A DNA stretch of 64,000 nt from Rhineura floridana (Eukaryota > Chordata > Lepidosauria > Squamata > Rhineuridae), in the NCBI RefSeq assembly GCF_030035675.1, contig NC_084484.1, forward strand, positions 186,308,434 to 186,372,433. Direction: 5' to 3'. A model generated the notes under the pieces. That model was not told where the DNA came from. It did no database searches and saw only the letters and a program-made list of their open reading frames with translations. Each line of letters opens with the position of its first letter. The first letter of the stretch is position 1. The translations under genes were made by a program, and so were the position numbers. Below are positions 43,335 through 54,460 of this stretch, in pieces.

Positions 43335-45464
43335 CTAGTAGCCATTGATAGCCCTGTCCTCCATGAATTTGTCTAATCTTCTTTTAAAGCCATCCAAGCT
43401 GGTGGCCATTACTGCATCTTGTGGGAGCAAATTCCATAGTTTAACTATGCGCTGAGTAAAGAAGGACTTCCTTTTGTCTGTCCTGAATCTTCCAACATTC
43501 AGCTTCTTTGAATGTCCACGAGTTCTAGTATTATGAGAGAGGGAGAAGAACTTTTCTCTATCCACTTTCTCAATGCCATGCATAATTTTATACACTTCTA
43601 TCATGTCTCCTCTGACCAGCCTTTTCTCTAAACTAAAAAGCCCCAAATGCTGCAACCTTTCCTCGTAAGGGAGTCGCTCCATCCCCTTGATCATTCTGGT
43701 TGCCCTCTTCTGAACCTTTTCCAACTCTATAATATCCTTTTTGAGATGAGGCGACCAGAACTGTACACAGTATTCCAAATGCAGCCGCACCATAGATTTA
43801 TACAACGGCATTATGATATCGGCTGTTTTATTTTCAATACCTTTCCTAATTATCGCTAGCATGGAATTTGCCTTTTTCACAGCTGCCGCACACTGGGTCG
43901 ACATTTTCATCGTGCTGTCCACTACAACCCCGAGGTCTCTCTCCTGGTCGGTCACCGCCAGTTCAGACCCCATGAGCGTATATGTGAAATTCAGATTTTT
44001 TGCTCCAATATGCATAATTTTACACTTGTTTATATTGAATTGCATTTGCCATTTTTCCGCCCATTCACTCAGTTTGGAGAGATCTTTTTGGAGCTCTTCA
44101 CAATCCCTTTTTGTTTTAACAACCCTGAACAATTTAGTGTCGTCAGCAAACTTGGCCACTTCACTGCTCACTCCTAATTCTAGGTCATTAATGAACAAGT
44201 TGAAAAGTACAGGTCCCAATACTGATCCTTGAGGGACTCCACTTTCTACAGCCCTCCATTGGGAGAACTGTCCGTTTATTCCTACTCTCTGCTTTCTGCT
44301 TCTTAACCAATTCCTTATCCACAAGAGGACCTCTCCTCTTATTCCATGACTGCTAAGCTTCCTCAGAAGTCTTTGGTGAGGTACCTTGTCAAACGCTTTT
44401 TGAAAGTCTAAGTACACTATGTCCACTGGATCACCTCTATCTATATGCTTGTTGACACTCTCAAAGAATTCTAATAGGTTACTGAGACAGGACTTTCCCT
44501 TGCAGAAGCCATGCTGGCTCTGCTTCAGCAAGGCTTGTTCTACTATGTGCTTAGTTAATCTAGCTTTAATCATACTTTCTACCAGTTTTCCAGGGACAGA
44601 AGTTAAGCTAACTGGCCTGTAATTTCCGGGATCCCCTCTGGATCCCTTTTTGAAGATTGGCGTTACATTTGCCACTTTCCAGTCCTCAGGCACGGAGGAG
44701 GACCCAAGGGACAAGTTACATATTTTAGTTAGCAGATCAGCAATTTCACATCTGAGAACTCTCGGGTGGATGCCATCTGGGGCCGGTGATTTGTCAGTTT
44801 TTATATTGTCCATTAAGCTTAGAACTTCCTCTCTCGTTACCACTATTTGTCTTAGTTCCTCAGAATCCCTTCCTGCAAATGTTAGTTCAGGTTCAGGGAT
44901 CTGCCCTGTATCTTCCACTGTGAAGACAGATGCAAAGAATTCATTTAGCTTCTCTGCAATCTCCTTATCGTTCTTTAGTACACCTTTGACTCCCTTATCA
45001 TCCAAGGGTCCAATCGCCTCCCTAGATGGTCTCCTGCTTTGAATGTATTTATAGAATTTTTTGTTGTTGGTTTTTATGTTCTTAGCAATGTGCTCCTCAA
45101 ATTCTTTTTTAGCATCCCTTATTGTCTTCTTGCATTTCTTTTGCCAGAGTTTGTGTTCTTTTTTATTTTCTTCATTCGGACAAGACTTCCATTTTCTGAA
45201 GGAAGACTTTTTGCCTCTAAGAGCTTCCTTGACTTTGCTCGTTAACCATGCTGGCATCTTCTTGGCCCTGGCGGTACCTTTTCTGATCTGCGGTATGCAC
45301 TCCAGTTGAGCTTCTAATATAGTGTTTTTAAACAACTTCCAAGCATTTTTGAGTGATGTGACCCTCTGGACTTTGTTTTTCAGCTTTCTTTTTACCAATC
45401 CCCTCAGTTTTGTGAAGTTTCCTCTTTTGAAGTCAAATGTGACCATGTTGGATTTTCTTGGCAA
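43335..45464 (-). pseudogene. CR1 ORF2, reverse transcriptase part
   Basis: 709 codons, open. RT blocks in order: VTPIFKKGSRGDPGNYRPVS, IVYLDFQKAFDKVPHQRLLR, ESGVPQGSVLGPVLFNLFIN, FADDTKLFRVVK (catalytic Asp pair) and VTDQERDLGVVVDSTMK. The C-terminal domain follows (YCVQFWSPHLKKDIIELEKV, KFFSLSHNTRTRGHSKKLNV), with the normal end DKFMEDRAINGY. It makes cDNA at the nicked target during CR1 movement. It is in the same frame as the endonuclease part, with a single stop between them at 45540-45542, so it is likely one mutation from a full ORF2. Confidence 0.95.
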
Positions 45465-45539
45465 TTGGCCAGTTACATGTATGTTTAATTTAATAGCACT
45501 GTGGTCACTGCTCCCAATCGGTTCAACAACACTTACATC

Positions 45540-46217
45540 TCACACCAGGTCCCGGTCCCCACTGAGGATTAAGTCCAGGGTTGCCGTCCCTCTGGTCGGT
45601 TCCATGACCAACTGGTCTAGGGAAAAGTCATTTAGAATATCTAGAAACTTTGCTTCTTTGTCATGACTGGAACACATATGCGGCCAGTCTATGTCCGGGT
45701 AGTTGAAGTCACCCATTACTACCACATTTCCTAGTTTGGATGCTTCCTCAATTTCATATCTCATCTCAAGGTCTCCCTGAGCATTTTGATTAGGGGGACG
45801 ATAGATCGTTCCCAGTATTAAGTCCCTCCTGGGGCACGGTATCACCACCCACAACGATTCTGTGGAGGAGTCTGCCTCTTTTGGGGTTTCGAGCTTGCTG
45901 GATTCAATGCCTTCTTTCACGTATAGAGCGACTCCGCCACCAATACGTCCTTCCCTGTCCTTCCGATATAGTTTATATCTAGGGATAACCGTATCCCACT
46001 GGTTTTCTCCATTCCACCAGGTCTCGGTTATGCTCACTATATCAATGCTCTTCTCAAAGACCAAGCACTCCAGTTCTCTCATCTTGGTTCGGAGGCTCCT
46101 AGCATTAGCGTACAGGCACTTGTAAGCAGTGTCTCTCTTCAAGTGTCTTTGGCACTTGTGGTTAGGCCTGTGGTAATTTTGCTCTTCTGAATTTATATCC
46201 TGTGCCCCTGCTCTCAC
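45540..46217 (-). pseudogene. CR1 ORF2, APE endonuclease part
   Basis: APE-type endonuclease that nicks target DNA. Blocks: LYANARSL, VSITETWWNGE (catalytic Glu), GTIYRPPNQN, VVVMGDFNYPDIDW (catalytic Asp-Asn) and ATLDLILSGDRDLV. The final SDH block (IGSSDHSAIKLN) follows in frame after a TGA at 45540-45542, where related copies suggest a cysteine codon. All catalytic residues are visible. Confidence 0.93.
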
Positions 46218-46330
46218 AATGCCTCTTCTAGGCCTACCCCTTTTAAAATTTCATCATTTCTTTGGTTTTTATCCCAGGGGGGAGGTTTATTCCGGACCTT
46301 TCTCAGCTCCTGTCGGGTTTCCCCCCTCAG

Positions 46331-46850
46331 TCAGTTTAAAAGCTGCTCTCCTACCTTTTTAATTTTAAGTGCCAGCAGTCTGGTTCCATTCTGGTTCAAG
46401 TGGAGCCCGTCCCTTTTGTACAGGCCCGGCTTGTCCCAAAATGTTCCCCAGTGCCTAACAAATCTAAACCCTTCCACCCGACACCATCGTCTCATCCACG
46501 CATTGAGACTGCAAAGCTGGGCCTGTCTGGCTGGTCCTGCGTGTGGAACCGGTAGCATTTCAGAGAAAGCCACCTTGGAGGTCCTGGCTTTCAGCATCCT
46601 ACCTAGCAACCTAAATTTTGCTTCCAGGACCTCACGGCTGCATTTCCCCATGTCGTTGGTGCCAACGTGCACCACGACCACTGACTCCTCCCCAGCACTG
46701 TCTACCAAACTATCTAAACGACGGCCGATATCCGCAACCTTCGCACCAGGCAGGCAAAACACCTTGCGGTCTACACGCCCATCACACACCCCACTGTCTA
46801 TGTTCCTGATGATCGAATCACCCACTACAAGGATCCCTCCACCCCCTGGA
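46331..46850 (-). pseudogene. CR1 ORF1, SGNH esterase domain (5'-truncated)
   Basis: SGNH/GDSL-type esterase of CR1 ORF1: ILVVGDSIIRNIDS (nucleophile Ser), VVVVHVGTNDMGKC (GTND block) and KRDGLHLNQNGTRLLALKI (Asp-His block). It ends KKVGEQLLN before a stop. The N-terminal zinc-binding and coiled-coil region is missing because the insertion is truncated. The open frame runs on into LTR sequence to an ATG at 46873, a chance fusion. Confidence 0.9.
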
Positions 46851-47242
46851 GATTTACCCTGCATTAGGATCACTGAGACTTAAGACTTAGTAAAATAAGG
46901 AAAGCTATTTTATTTATAGAAATACATAGTAGATAGGAAAGGCATACCTAGTTCTAACTAAGTTGGAGGTGCAACACCCAGGCTTGGGAGTCGGCCTCAT
47001 GGCCCAGGAGGAGAGAGCAGAGACAAAGGTGTCTCCTCTCTCTCGGACAGTCAGTGAGGAAGATGAAGGAGGGGCAGGTCAGCTTCCCTGAGCATATCAG
47101 TTTACAAAGGAAGGAAGTTAGGTAGAGAAGAGCACAGGTAAAGGTAGACAGCCTAGCCAGCTGGAGGACCCCAACTCTATCTTCCTTCTGGAACGCAAAC
47201 AAAAGAACCCAAAAAGGAGTTGCTCATGCCCCAGTTCCAACA

Positions 47243-47405
47243 CTACCAAGTCAGACCACTGGTCCATGTAGTTCAGAGTTGTCCACGCTGGCTGGTCATG
47301 GCTCTCCAGGGTTTTAGGCAGGGATCACTCCCAGAGGCTGGGGATTGAACCTGGGCCCTTACTGCATGGAAAGCAGGCTCTCTCCCCACGGAGCCATGGC
47401 CCTAC
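47243..47405 (-). mobile_element. tRNA-derived SINE
   Basis: Reverse copy. The complement has CCATGGCTCCGTGGGGAGAG (A box, altered), CCAGGTTCAATCCCC (B box) and GGACCAGTGGTCTGACTTG. It abuts the LTR 5' end. Confidence 0.85.
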
Positions 47406-48858
47406 TTCAGCATGGGAGGAGTCCACATGGTCCAGGAGTGGCTTGTTTAAAGAAGTACAGCCTGAACTGGCAGAGGGCCAAAAAGAGCTTTGCATCTGAG
47501 ATGCTGGACTTGGTGCTCATTGCTGAGAAACTTTGGCTTGGTGGGGGGCTTGCAAGGAAGAAAGAAACAAACTAAGTGGAAGCCCAACAAGAGGGGAGGA
47601 ACACAACCCTCCCCCTCCGCCCTCTTTTCTATACCTCACTTGTCACCAACAAAGCCTCCAAGGCAGCAATTTTAAAGAGACTATTATTAATAAAAAAATA
47701 ACATCAACATCATCAACAACAACAACAGCAGCAATGAAGGTCTTCCTCTCTGCACCCCCAAATCTTCACTGCTCCCTGCGTCACTTCCATCCCCCAGGCG
47801 CAGGTGCAGGGGGGGAGGAGAGGGTGAAAGAGGACCGCCCCCCTCCGCCTGTATCTGTGAACCCAAGCTGTGGCGCTGATCTCCTACAATAGAGTCCTGG
47901 GGTCTGATGGCGTGGGAGGGGGATGATTGAATTAGTGGGGAGGGCCAGGGCTGCTTAGTGCCAAGATTGAAAGGCAGATATTTGCCTTTAAAAGGAATTA
48001 AGGGAAACATTAACCACTTAATGACCAGAGGGGAAAGAGCTTATTCCCTCTTCCCCCCCCCCCGCCTCCCCCTCTCCAAATAGCCAGACACCCTGGCTGT
48101 CCGCTTCTAATTTTGGAGATGGATTTCTGTTGTGTATTTGCAGTGGCAACATTCTCCCCCACCCCACTGCCAGAGAAACCTGCTTCAGGCATTATACAAG
48201 AATTATATGATTCTGTATAAATTTAACTATTTTCCGTGCCAGATATGCAGAGGAACATTTCAGGAGAAAGGCTTTGGTGGTGCTACTGTGAATTAATGCA
48301 TTTATTGCTTTCACTTCTATATCAAGATGTGTAGATGAAATTATTTCATTAGTTACATTTCTGCCACATGCATACATTAGCATCTAAAGAGAGGTTGCAG
48401 TGGGGTCCAGAAGAAAAGAAGTCAGCCCCAGTATCCTAACAGGTGTGACTATGGGGTTAGAGGGTGTGTTAAAATAGATGTGACACCACCACCACCCTTA
48501 TCAAAAGCTGCCCTGGTTCTCTGTTCTGATCACCCTCTTTTTCTAAGTGAAAGGTCTTCAGCTGCACCAGGCCTGTTTTGCCAAGACAGCCCTCACTACT
48601 GCTGCTGCTGCAGTGACAACCAATATATATTTTCTCAAACTTCTTTCACTAGGCTACTATGAAGCGAATCATTAAGAAGCCCACATTTTAGGGGACCTTA
48701 GTTGCCTGATCAAAAGGTGCATTGGCCACCACCTCCTGCTGCACCTGATCCTCTCCGGGCCAATATACAATTGCTTCTTCTAACATACCCCACCCCACCC
48801 TCCAAAAAACAATGCTTCACCAGCTTCCTTCTTTGGGAATGCACTTTGACCATCCTCA

Positions 48859-48860
<2 letters not shown>
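47406..48860. promoter_or_regulatory. Single-copy island, candidate conserved noncoding block
   Basis: No repeat recognised. 47880-48400 is motif-rich: TGATTGAATTA at 47934-47944 (one mismatch to TAATYNRATTA), GAATTAAGGG, CCACTTAATGACC, GAATTAATGCATTTATTGC and AAATTATTTCATTAG. It is the last long repeat-free stretch before the PHOX2A promoter region, apart from a poly-C run near 48055. Regulatory role inferred. Confidence 0.35.

Positions 48861-48899
<39 letters not shown>
48861..48899. repeat. (GA)n microsatellite
   Basis: Pure GA run of 38 bp. Confidence 0.95.
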
Positions 48900-48903
<4 letters not shown>

Positions 48904-49149
48904 CATCCACACCTGAACACCTGGAGCCCTGATGGGGTGCTGGCTTCTGCCAAAGAGTACTTGTGAGACCAGCTGTGGTCCCTTAGGGGGGAAGGAGTGA
49001 GTGGGACATGTGTGGGGTGCTGTCCCCACACAAACCAACCCGGAACTTTGCATTCTTCATCAGAGGCGAGGTCCTTTTCCATGTGCCCCCTCTGAGGGAG
49101 GTGTGGAAGGTCTGGAAGAAGTCAGTTGGGCTAGATAAGTAGTCTGCAC

Positions 49150-49920
49150 ACACACGTGATATCTAATTATGTAATGACTGAAAAAATGCCTGGTCTTTAC
49201 AAATCTTGGTAGTAGACTTTTCTAACACATTAAAATTTATTATATATATAAAAATAGCTAGCATTCATGAAACTTTATACAGAAATAAAAATATGTAAAT
49301 AAAATATATTTGTAATAGACAAATCCCATTGATAACATGTAAGTTTAGTATATGTGTAAAAAACTAACATTCATAAAAACTTGTGTAAGGCAATCATATA
49401 TTATATAATGAAATAAAATATCTTTTGGCTAAACAAGTCCCATACATGTTTCGACCTTTACAGATGTTATGACACTGGCTGAGACAACAAGAAATTTATT
49501 TCACTGAAGAGACCTGCATCATTAAGGATTCTTTATATTCACTTCCCAGTCTTATCTGCCCGCATAAGGTCACGTCTGTATGGAAAAGGTGTTTTTCTTG
49601 CTGTTATGTGCCTTCAAGTCGATTGCGACTTAGGATGACCCTATAAATCAGTGACCTCCAATAGCATCTAAACGACCCTGTTCAGATCTTGTAAGTTCAG
49701 GTCTGTGGCTTCCTTTATGGAATCAATCCATCTCTTGTTTGGCCTTCCTCTTTTTCTACTCCCTGCTGTTTTTCCCAGTTCACATAGCCCAGAAATGCCA
49801 AAAGAGCATAACAGCACTCAGCTGATAAAAATTCATCACTCCCACTGAAAAAGACTAGAAACTTACATGTTATTATTGGGATTTGTCTAGTACAAAGACA
49901 TTTTATTTCCATATTTCCAG
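49150..49920. repeat. Unclassified AT-rich element with repeated, inverted ends
   Basis: Two diverged tandem units of about 105 bp (49230-49330 and 49340-49450), each with CTAGCATTCATGAAACTT-like and ATAAAATAT...ACAAATCCCAT phrases. An inverted copy of GACAAATCCCA...AACATGTAAG lies at 49865-49890. A CATGTTTCGACCTTTACAG phrase lies inside. A Bov-B end is nested at 49590. Confidence 0.5.
49590..49777 (-). mobile_element. Bov-B LINE 3' end, nested
   Basis: TGCTGTTATGTGCCTTCAAG, then CGATTGCGACTTAGGATGAC through CTACTCCCTGCTGTTTTTCC, about 190 bp. Confidence 0.88.
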
Positions 49921-49959
49921 GCTTATCTAGGTTGGGTTTCTTTCATTTTTGGCATCAGT

Positions 49960-50245
49960 TAGGAGGTGTGGAAGGTGACAGCATGAGAAGGGACCTTTCA
50001 GTGGTGGCTCCCCACTTGTGGAATGCTTTCCCCAGGGAAATCATTGTCTATTTTTAGGCGCCAGGCAAAAACCTTCCTTAACTTTTGGCCCTTAACTTGA
50101 AGGGCTTTAGATCTCAATGGCTTCTTTTAATATGGCAGGTTTTAGATTGAGTGTGGTGTTTGTTCTTTTAATGGGTTTGTTATAATTGTTTTCAGTCTTA
50201 TTGTTGTAAGTTGCTTTGGGCTGCTTTGCAAGGAAAGAGACTAGT
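49960..50245 (+). mobile_element. Old L2-like LINE 3' end
   Basis: Forward text encodes EGTFQWWLPTCGMLSPGK-like L2 ORF2 end (compare APTLWNSLPFD), then a 3' UTR with TTGTAAGTTGCTTTGGGCTG. Confidence 0.6.
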
Positions 50246-50513
50246 TGTTGTTCTTGTTGTTATTAATCATCATCATCATCATCCTCCTCTTCGAATGCAC
50301 ACCTTAACGTGGTGAGGGTGTTTGAGTGTGTTGAAGAAGCTGAGAGCAATGCCGTCAGGAATCTAGACCAAGAGGCCAGACTCCTAGCAGGGACACTTAA
50401 AGCAGAATGGTCAAAGCTGAGACACCAGGCTAAGATGCATCCAAACTCAGAGGAAGGCAATGGTAAACCACCTCTGAGTATCTCTTACCATGAAAACCCT
50501 ATGATCCAAAATA

Positions 50514-51164
50514 GTGCTGGAAGATGAGACCCCCAGGTCAGAAGGCACTCACCGAGCTACTGGGGAAGAACAAAGGACAAGTACGAGTAGAGCTGTGACT
50601 AATGACGCAGCTGGGTCAAAGCCGAAAGGAAGCCCAAAGGCTGATGTGCACAGATGCGAAAGGAGAGTCCGGAGTTGTATGACACACACAATAGGAACAT
50701 GGAATGTGAGAAGCATGAACCAGGGAAAGTTAGAAATTGTCAAGCAAAAAATGGAATGCATCAACATTACAATACTTGGTGTGAGCGAACGAAAATGGAC
50801 GGGAAAGGGACATTTCCAATCAGGTAACTACAATTTTTTTTATGCAGGAAATGAGAAATTAAGAAGAAATGCGGTTGCTTTCACAGTGAGAAGTGATGTA
50901 GCAAAAGCAATTAGGAGCTACAACGCAAGGTCTGAGCGAGTGATGTCAATGAGATTAAATGGGAAACCTATCAACATAACCATCATCCAAGTCTATGCTC
51001 CGACGGCAAATGCAGAAGAAAAGGAATTGGAGAGATTTTACGCAGAAGTACAGGAAGAAATTGATCACACACCAAAACAAGATGTGCTGATAATCATGGG
51101 GGATTGGAATGCAAAAGTAGGGAACAGAGGAGAATTAGGAATTGTGGGGAAATGGGGCCTATGA
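50514..51164 (+). pseudogene. Bov-B ORF2, endonuclease part
   Basis: APE-type endonuclease: HTIGTWNVRSMNQGKLEIVK, ITILGVSERKWTGKGHF (catalytic Glu), NITIIQVYAPTANAEEKELE and LIIMGDWNAKVGNRGELGIV. The His block (TDHELVVSKIRVKL) lies further on after two stops. It is the nicking enzyme of RTE-clade LINEs. Confidence 0.9.
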
Positions 51165-51959
51165 GACAGAAACGAAGCAGGAGAAAGACTTATTGAATTC
51201 TGTGAAGCCAATCATTTGTTTCTTGCAAACACATTTTTTTAACAACCGAAAAGATGACTGTACACATGGACATCACCAAATGATCAATATAGGAATCAAA
51301 TTGATTATATAATTGGTAGCAGAAGGTGCAGAAGTTCCATACTTTCTGCAAAAACAAGACCAGGAGCAGACTGTGGTACAGATCATGAACTGGTCGTATC
51401 GAAAATCAGAGTAAAGCTAAAGAAGACCAACAAAGCAATCATAACGCCAAAATACAATTTAAATAACATCCCAGAAGCATATAAAGATCAAATAAGGAAC
51501 AGGTTTGAGGCTTTAAACTTAGTTGACAGAGAACCAGAAGAACTATGGAATGAAATCAGAGACGTTATCAGAGAAAAATGCAAAAAGACAATATCTCTAG
51601 TTAAAAAGAGAGAAAGACCTCAATGGATGACTGAAGAAACTCTTCAAATGGTTAAAGAGAGAAGGAAAGCAAAAGCAGATGGAGATAGAAACACAGTCAG
51701 AACCCTAAATACAACAATACAGCGACTAGTACGTAGGGACAAAGAGAACTATTACAATAGTTACTGTATAGAAATAGAAGAGGACAACAAAAAGGGTAGA
51801 ACAAGAGCCCTGTTCCAAAAGATTAGAGAAATGAAAGGGAAATTTAAACCATGAGTAGGGATGTTGAATAATCAACAGGGGAACACAATGAATGACTGAG
51901 ATGAAATAAAAGGAAGATGGAAGCAATACACTGAAGAACTCTATAAAAGAGATGCCAGG

Positions 51960-53283
51960 ATGACAGATTCATTCATGGAGGGACCATATGATGAAGAACC
52001 AGAAATTTTAGAATGTGAGGTGAAAGCTGCTCTTAAAATACTTGGAAGTAACAAATCACCAGGAACAGATGGCAAACCAATAGAGTTGCTACAAGCTACT
52101 GAGAATGAATCTGTTCAAATTTTGACAAAAATCTGTCAAGAAATATGGAGAACTAAACAATAGCCCACAGACTGGAAGCGTTCCATGTACATCCCAATTC
52201 CAAAGAAAGGGGATCCCAGGGAATGCAGTAATTATTGAACTATTGCCTTAATATACCATGCAAGTAAAGTAATGCTCAAGATTCTACAACAAAGGCTCTT
52301 ACCATATATGGAGCGAGAAATGCCAGACGTCCAAGCTGGATTTAGAAAAGGAAGAGGTACCAGAGATCATATCGTTAACATACGTTGGATAATGGAACGG
52401 AGCAAGGAAGTTCAGAAGAAAATCACCCTGTGCTTTATAGATTACAGCAAAGCCTTTGACTGTGTAGATCATGAAAAACTATGGAATGCTTTAAAAGAAA
52501 TGGGGGTGCCACAGCATCTGATTGTCCTGATGCGCAACCTATACTCTGAACAAGAGACTACTGTAAGGACAGAACATGGAGAAACCGATTGGTTCCCCAT
52601 CGGAAAGGGTGTGAGACGGGTGTATTTTATCACCCTATTTATTTAATTTATACGCAGAACATATCATACGGAAAGCGGGATTGGACCAAGATGAAGGAGG
52701 TGTGAAAATTGGACGGAGAAATATCAATAATTTAAGATATGCAGACGATACCATACTACTAGCAGAAACCAGTAATGATTTGAAACGAATGCTGATGAAA
52801 GTTAAAGAGGAAAGCACAAAAGCAGGACTATAGCTGAACGTCAAGAAGACTAAAGTAATGACAACAGAAGATTTATGTAACTTTACAGTTGACAATGAGG
52901 ACATTGAACTTGTCAAGGATTATCAATATCTTGGCACAATCATTAACCAAAATGCAGACAATAGTCAAGAAATTAGGAGAAGGCTAGGACTGGGGAGGGC
53001 AGCTAGGAGAGAACTAGAAAAGGTCCTCAAATGCAAAGATGTATCACTGAACACCAAAGTCAGGATCATTCAGACCATGGTATTCCTGATCTCTATGTAT
53101 GGATGTGAAAGTTGGTCAGTGAAAAAAGGGGACAAGAGAAAAATCAGCTCATTTGAAATGTGGTGTTGGAGGAGAGCTTGGTGGATACCATGGACAGCAA
53201 AAAAGACAAATAATTGGGTGTTAGAACAAATTAAACCAGAACTATCACTAGAAGCTGAAATGATGAAACTGAGGTTATCATAG
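51960..53283 (+). pseudogene. Bov-B ORF2, RT and C-terminal parts
   Basis: Frames 51960-52163, 52272-52646 and 52858-53283 carry KILGSNKSPGTDGKPIELLQ, QAGFRKGRGTRDHIVNIRWI, LCFIDYSKAFDCVDHEKLWN and, after a frameshift, NNLRYADDTILLAE (catalytic). The C-terminal YGCESWSVKKGDKRKISSFE and MMKLRLS follow. The reading frame is broken between these blocks by stops and at least one frameshift. Confidence 0.9.
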
Positions 53284-53570
53284 TTTGGACACATCATGAG
53301 AAGACATGATTCACTAGAAAAGACAATAATGCTGGGAAAAACAGAAGGGAGTAGAAAAAGAGGAAGGCCAAGCAAGAGATTATGGATGGATTCCATAAAG
53401 GAAGCCACAGACCTGAACTTACAAGATCTGAACAGGGTGGTTCATGACAGATGCTCTTGGAGGTTGCTGATTCATAGGGTCGCCATAAGTCGTAGTCAGC
53501 TTGGAGGCACATAACGACAACAACACAACAATAACAACAACAACAACAACAACAATAATAATAGTAATAC

Positions 53571-54295
53571 AGCATCTCAGCACCAAGGTGAAGCACCCCA
53601 GTGCCCTGTCACTGTCAAAGAGGAAGCTGGAGTGGGGTTTCCCAGGAGTCCCACCCGCCCACCCGCACCTCCAAAACAAAGGCGACAGCTGAGAGTCTTA
53701 TGGCAGCCTGAGGATCAATATATTTATTATTGGCTCTACCGCTCTCCTTCCCAGGGGCAATGTTGCCTGTGGCATAATTCAACAGGCCTTCCTTGGAGTG
53801 TGGGGTGAGCTGGCGTGGGGTTTTTAAATTGGGGGAGCAGTAGAAATGGCTGGAGGTCCTCGGAGAAAAATAGAGGCGGGCCAGAAGGAAGGGAAGGCTT
53901 AATCCAAAGGAAGTTTGATGGAGACCAGAGAGGCCCGCCTGTGTGTGTGGGGGGGGCAGGATGTTGAGCCCGGCTCTTCCTGGGTTCCCACAGCAGCCAA
54001 AGGGTATCCTCCGCTGAGGCGGGGATGGTTGCGATATGGGAGCGCAGGAAGGTGCCTTGAACATTACCCGAACCTGCTCTGACTGGCAGGGTTTCCAGGG
54101 TTGGGGGGGGGGAGAGAAGACTCTTTTCCATTGGCTGGGGGTTGAACCTTGCCTGGGAGGGACCTTCTCCGTGCAAATCCGGTGTTCAGGTCTACCCCTG
54201 AGAACCTGGGCAGTGGCCTTATCCTACGGAAGGCTCTCCGTCCTTCAAGCCCAGGACGGTCCGCTTTGCAGGTCTTCGAAGGGGAACGGCCTTAG
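53571..54295. other. No feature recognised
   Basis: GC content rises toward the PHOX2A CpG-rich block. Open frames on both strands look compositional. Confidence 0.35.
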
Positions 54296-54460
54296 CTCAG
54301 TGGCAGCGCCTGCGCGGGACATGCAGGAGGCTTAGGGTTCAGACTCCTAGGGCATCTCCAGGTAGGCTGGGAGAGACCCCTCCCTATCATCCCGGAGAGC
54401 CGCTGCCCGTCAGTGTAGGCAATACCGAGCGAGATGTTCTGACGCCCTTCAAGGCAGCTC
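54296..54460 (+). mobile_element. tRNA-derived SINE
   Basis: A-box TTAGCTCAGTGGCAGCGCC, B-box GGGTTCAGACTCC, 3' half GCCCGTCAGTGTAGGCAATA and TTCAAGGCAGCTCCTGC. Old copy of the 5237 family. Confidence 0.85.

Larger units (their letters stand above)
43125..46850 (-). mobile_element. Young CR1 LINE, nearly intact, 5'-truncated in ORF1
   Basis: Flanked by the repeat GATTTA (43119-43124, 46851-46856). The 3' end has repeats of GAACATAA in complement. From the 5' side it holds the ORF1 esterase domain, the complete ORF2 (endonuclease and RT) and the 3' UTR. ORF2 is one frame of 2883 nt with one TGA inside. This is the best preserved LINE in the window and probably one of the most recent insertions. 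Confidence 0.95.
43032..47242 (-). mobile_element. Copia-type LTR (fossil), family A, split by a CR1
   Basis: LTR 3' end at 43032-43124 and the rest at 46851-47242, both reversed, together one complete LTR. They are separated by a 3.7-kb CR1 that duplicated GATTTA on entry. The LTR 5' end (CCAACA complement of TGTTGG) is at 47242. Confidence 0.88.
50264..53570 (+). mobile_element. Near-full-length Bov-B LINE
   Basis: Order: (ATC)n and 5' UTR (50284-50680), APE endonuclease, reverse transcriptase, C-terminal domain, GGCACATAACGACAACAACA tail and an (AAC/AAT)n end. ORF2 is interrupted by several stops (for example at 51162 and 52161) and at least one frameshift (about 52620), so the copy is dead but recognisable throughout. 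It serves as reference for the six fragments in the window. Confidence 0.95.

Noticed and set aside
50264-50283. (ATC)n as an independent microsatellite
   Set aside because: It directly abuts the Bov-B 5' end and is more simply part of that insertion's boundary.
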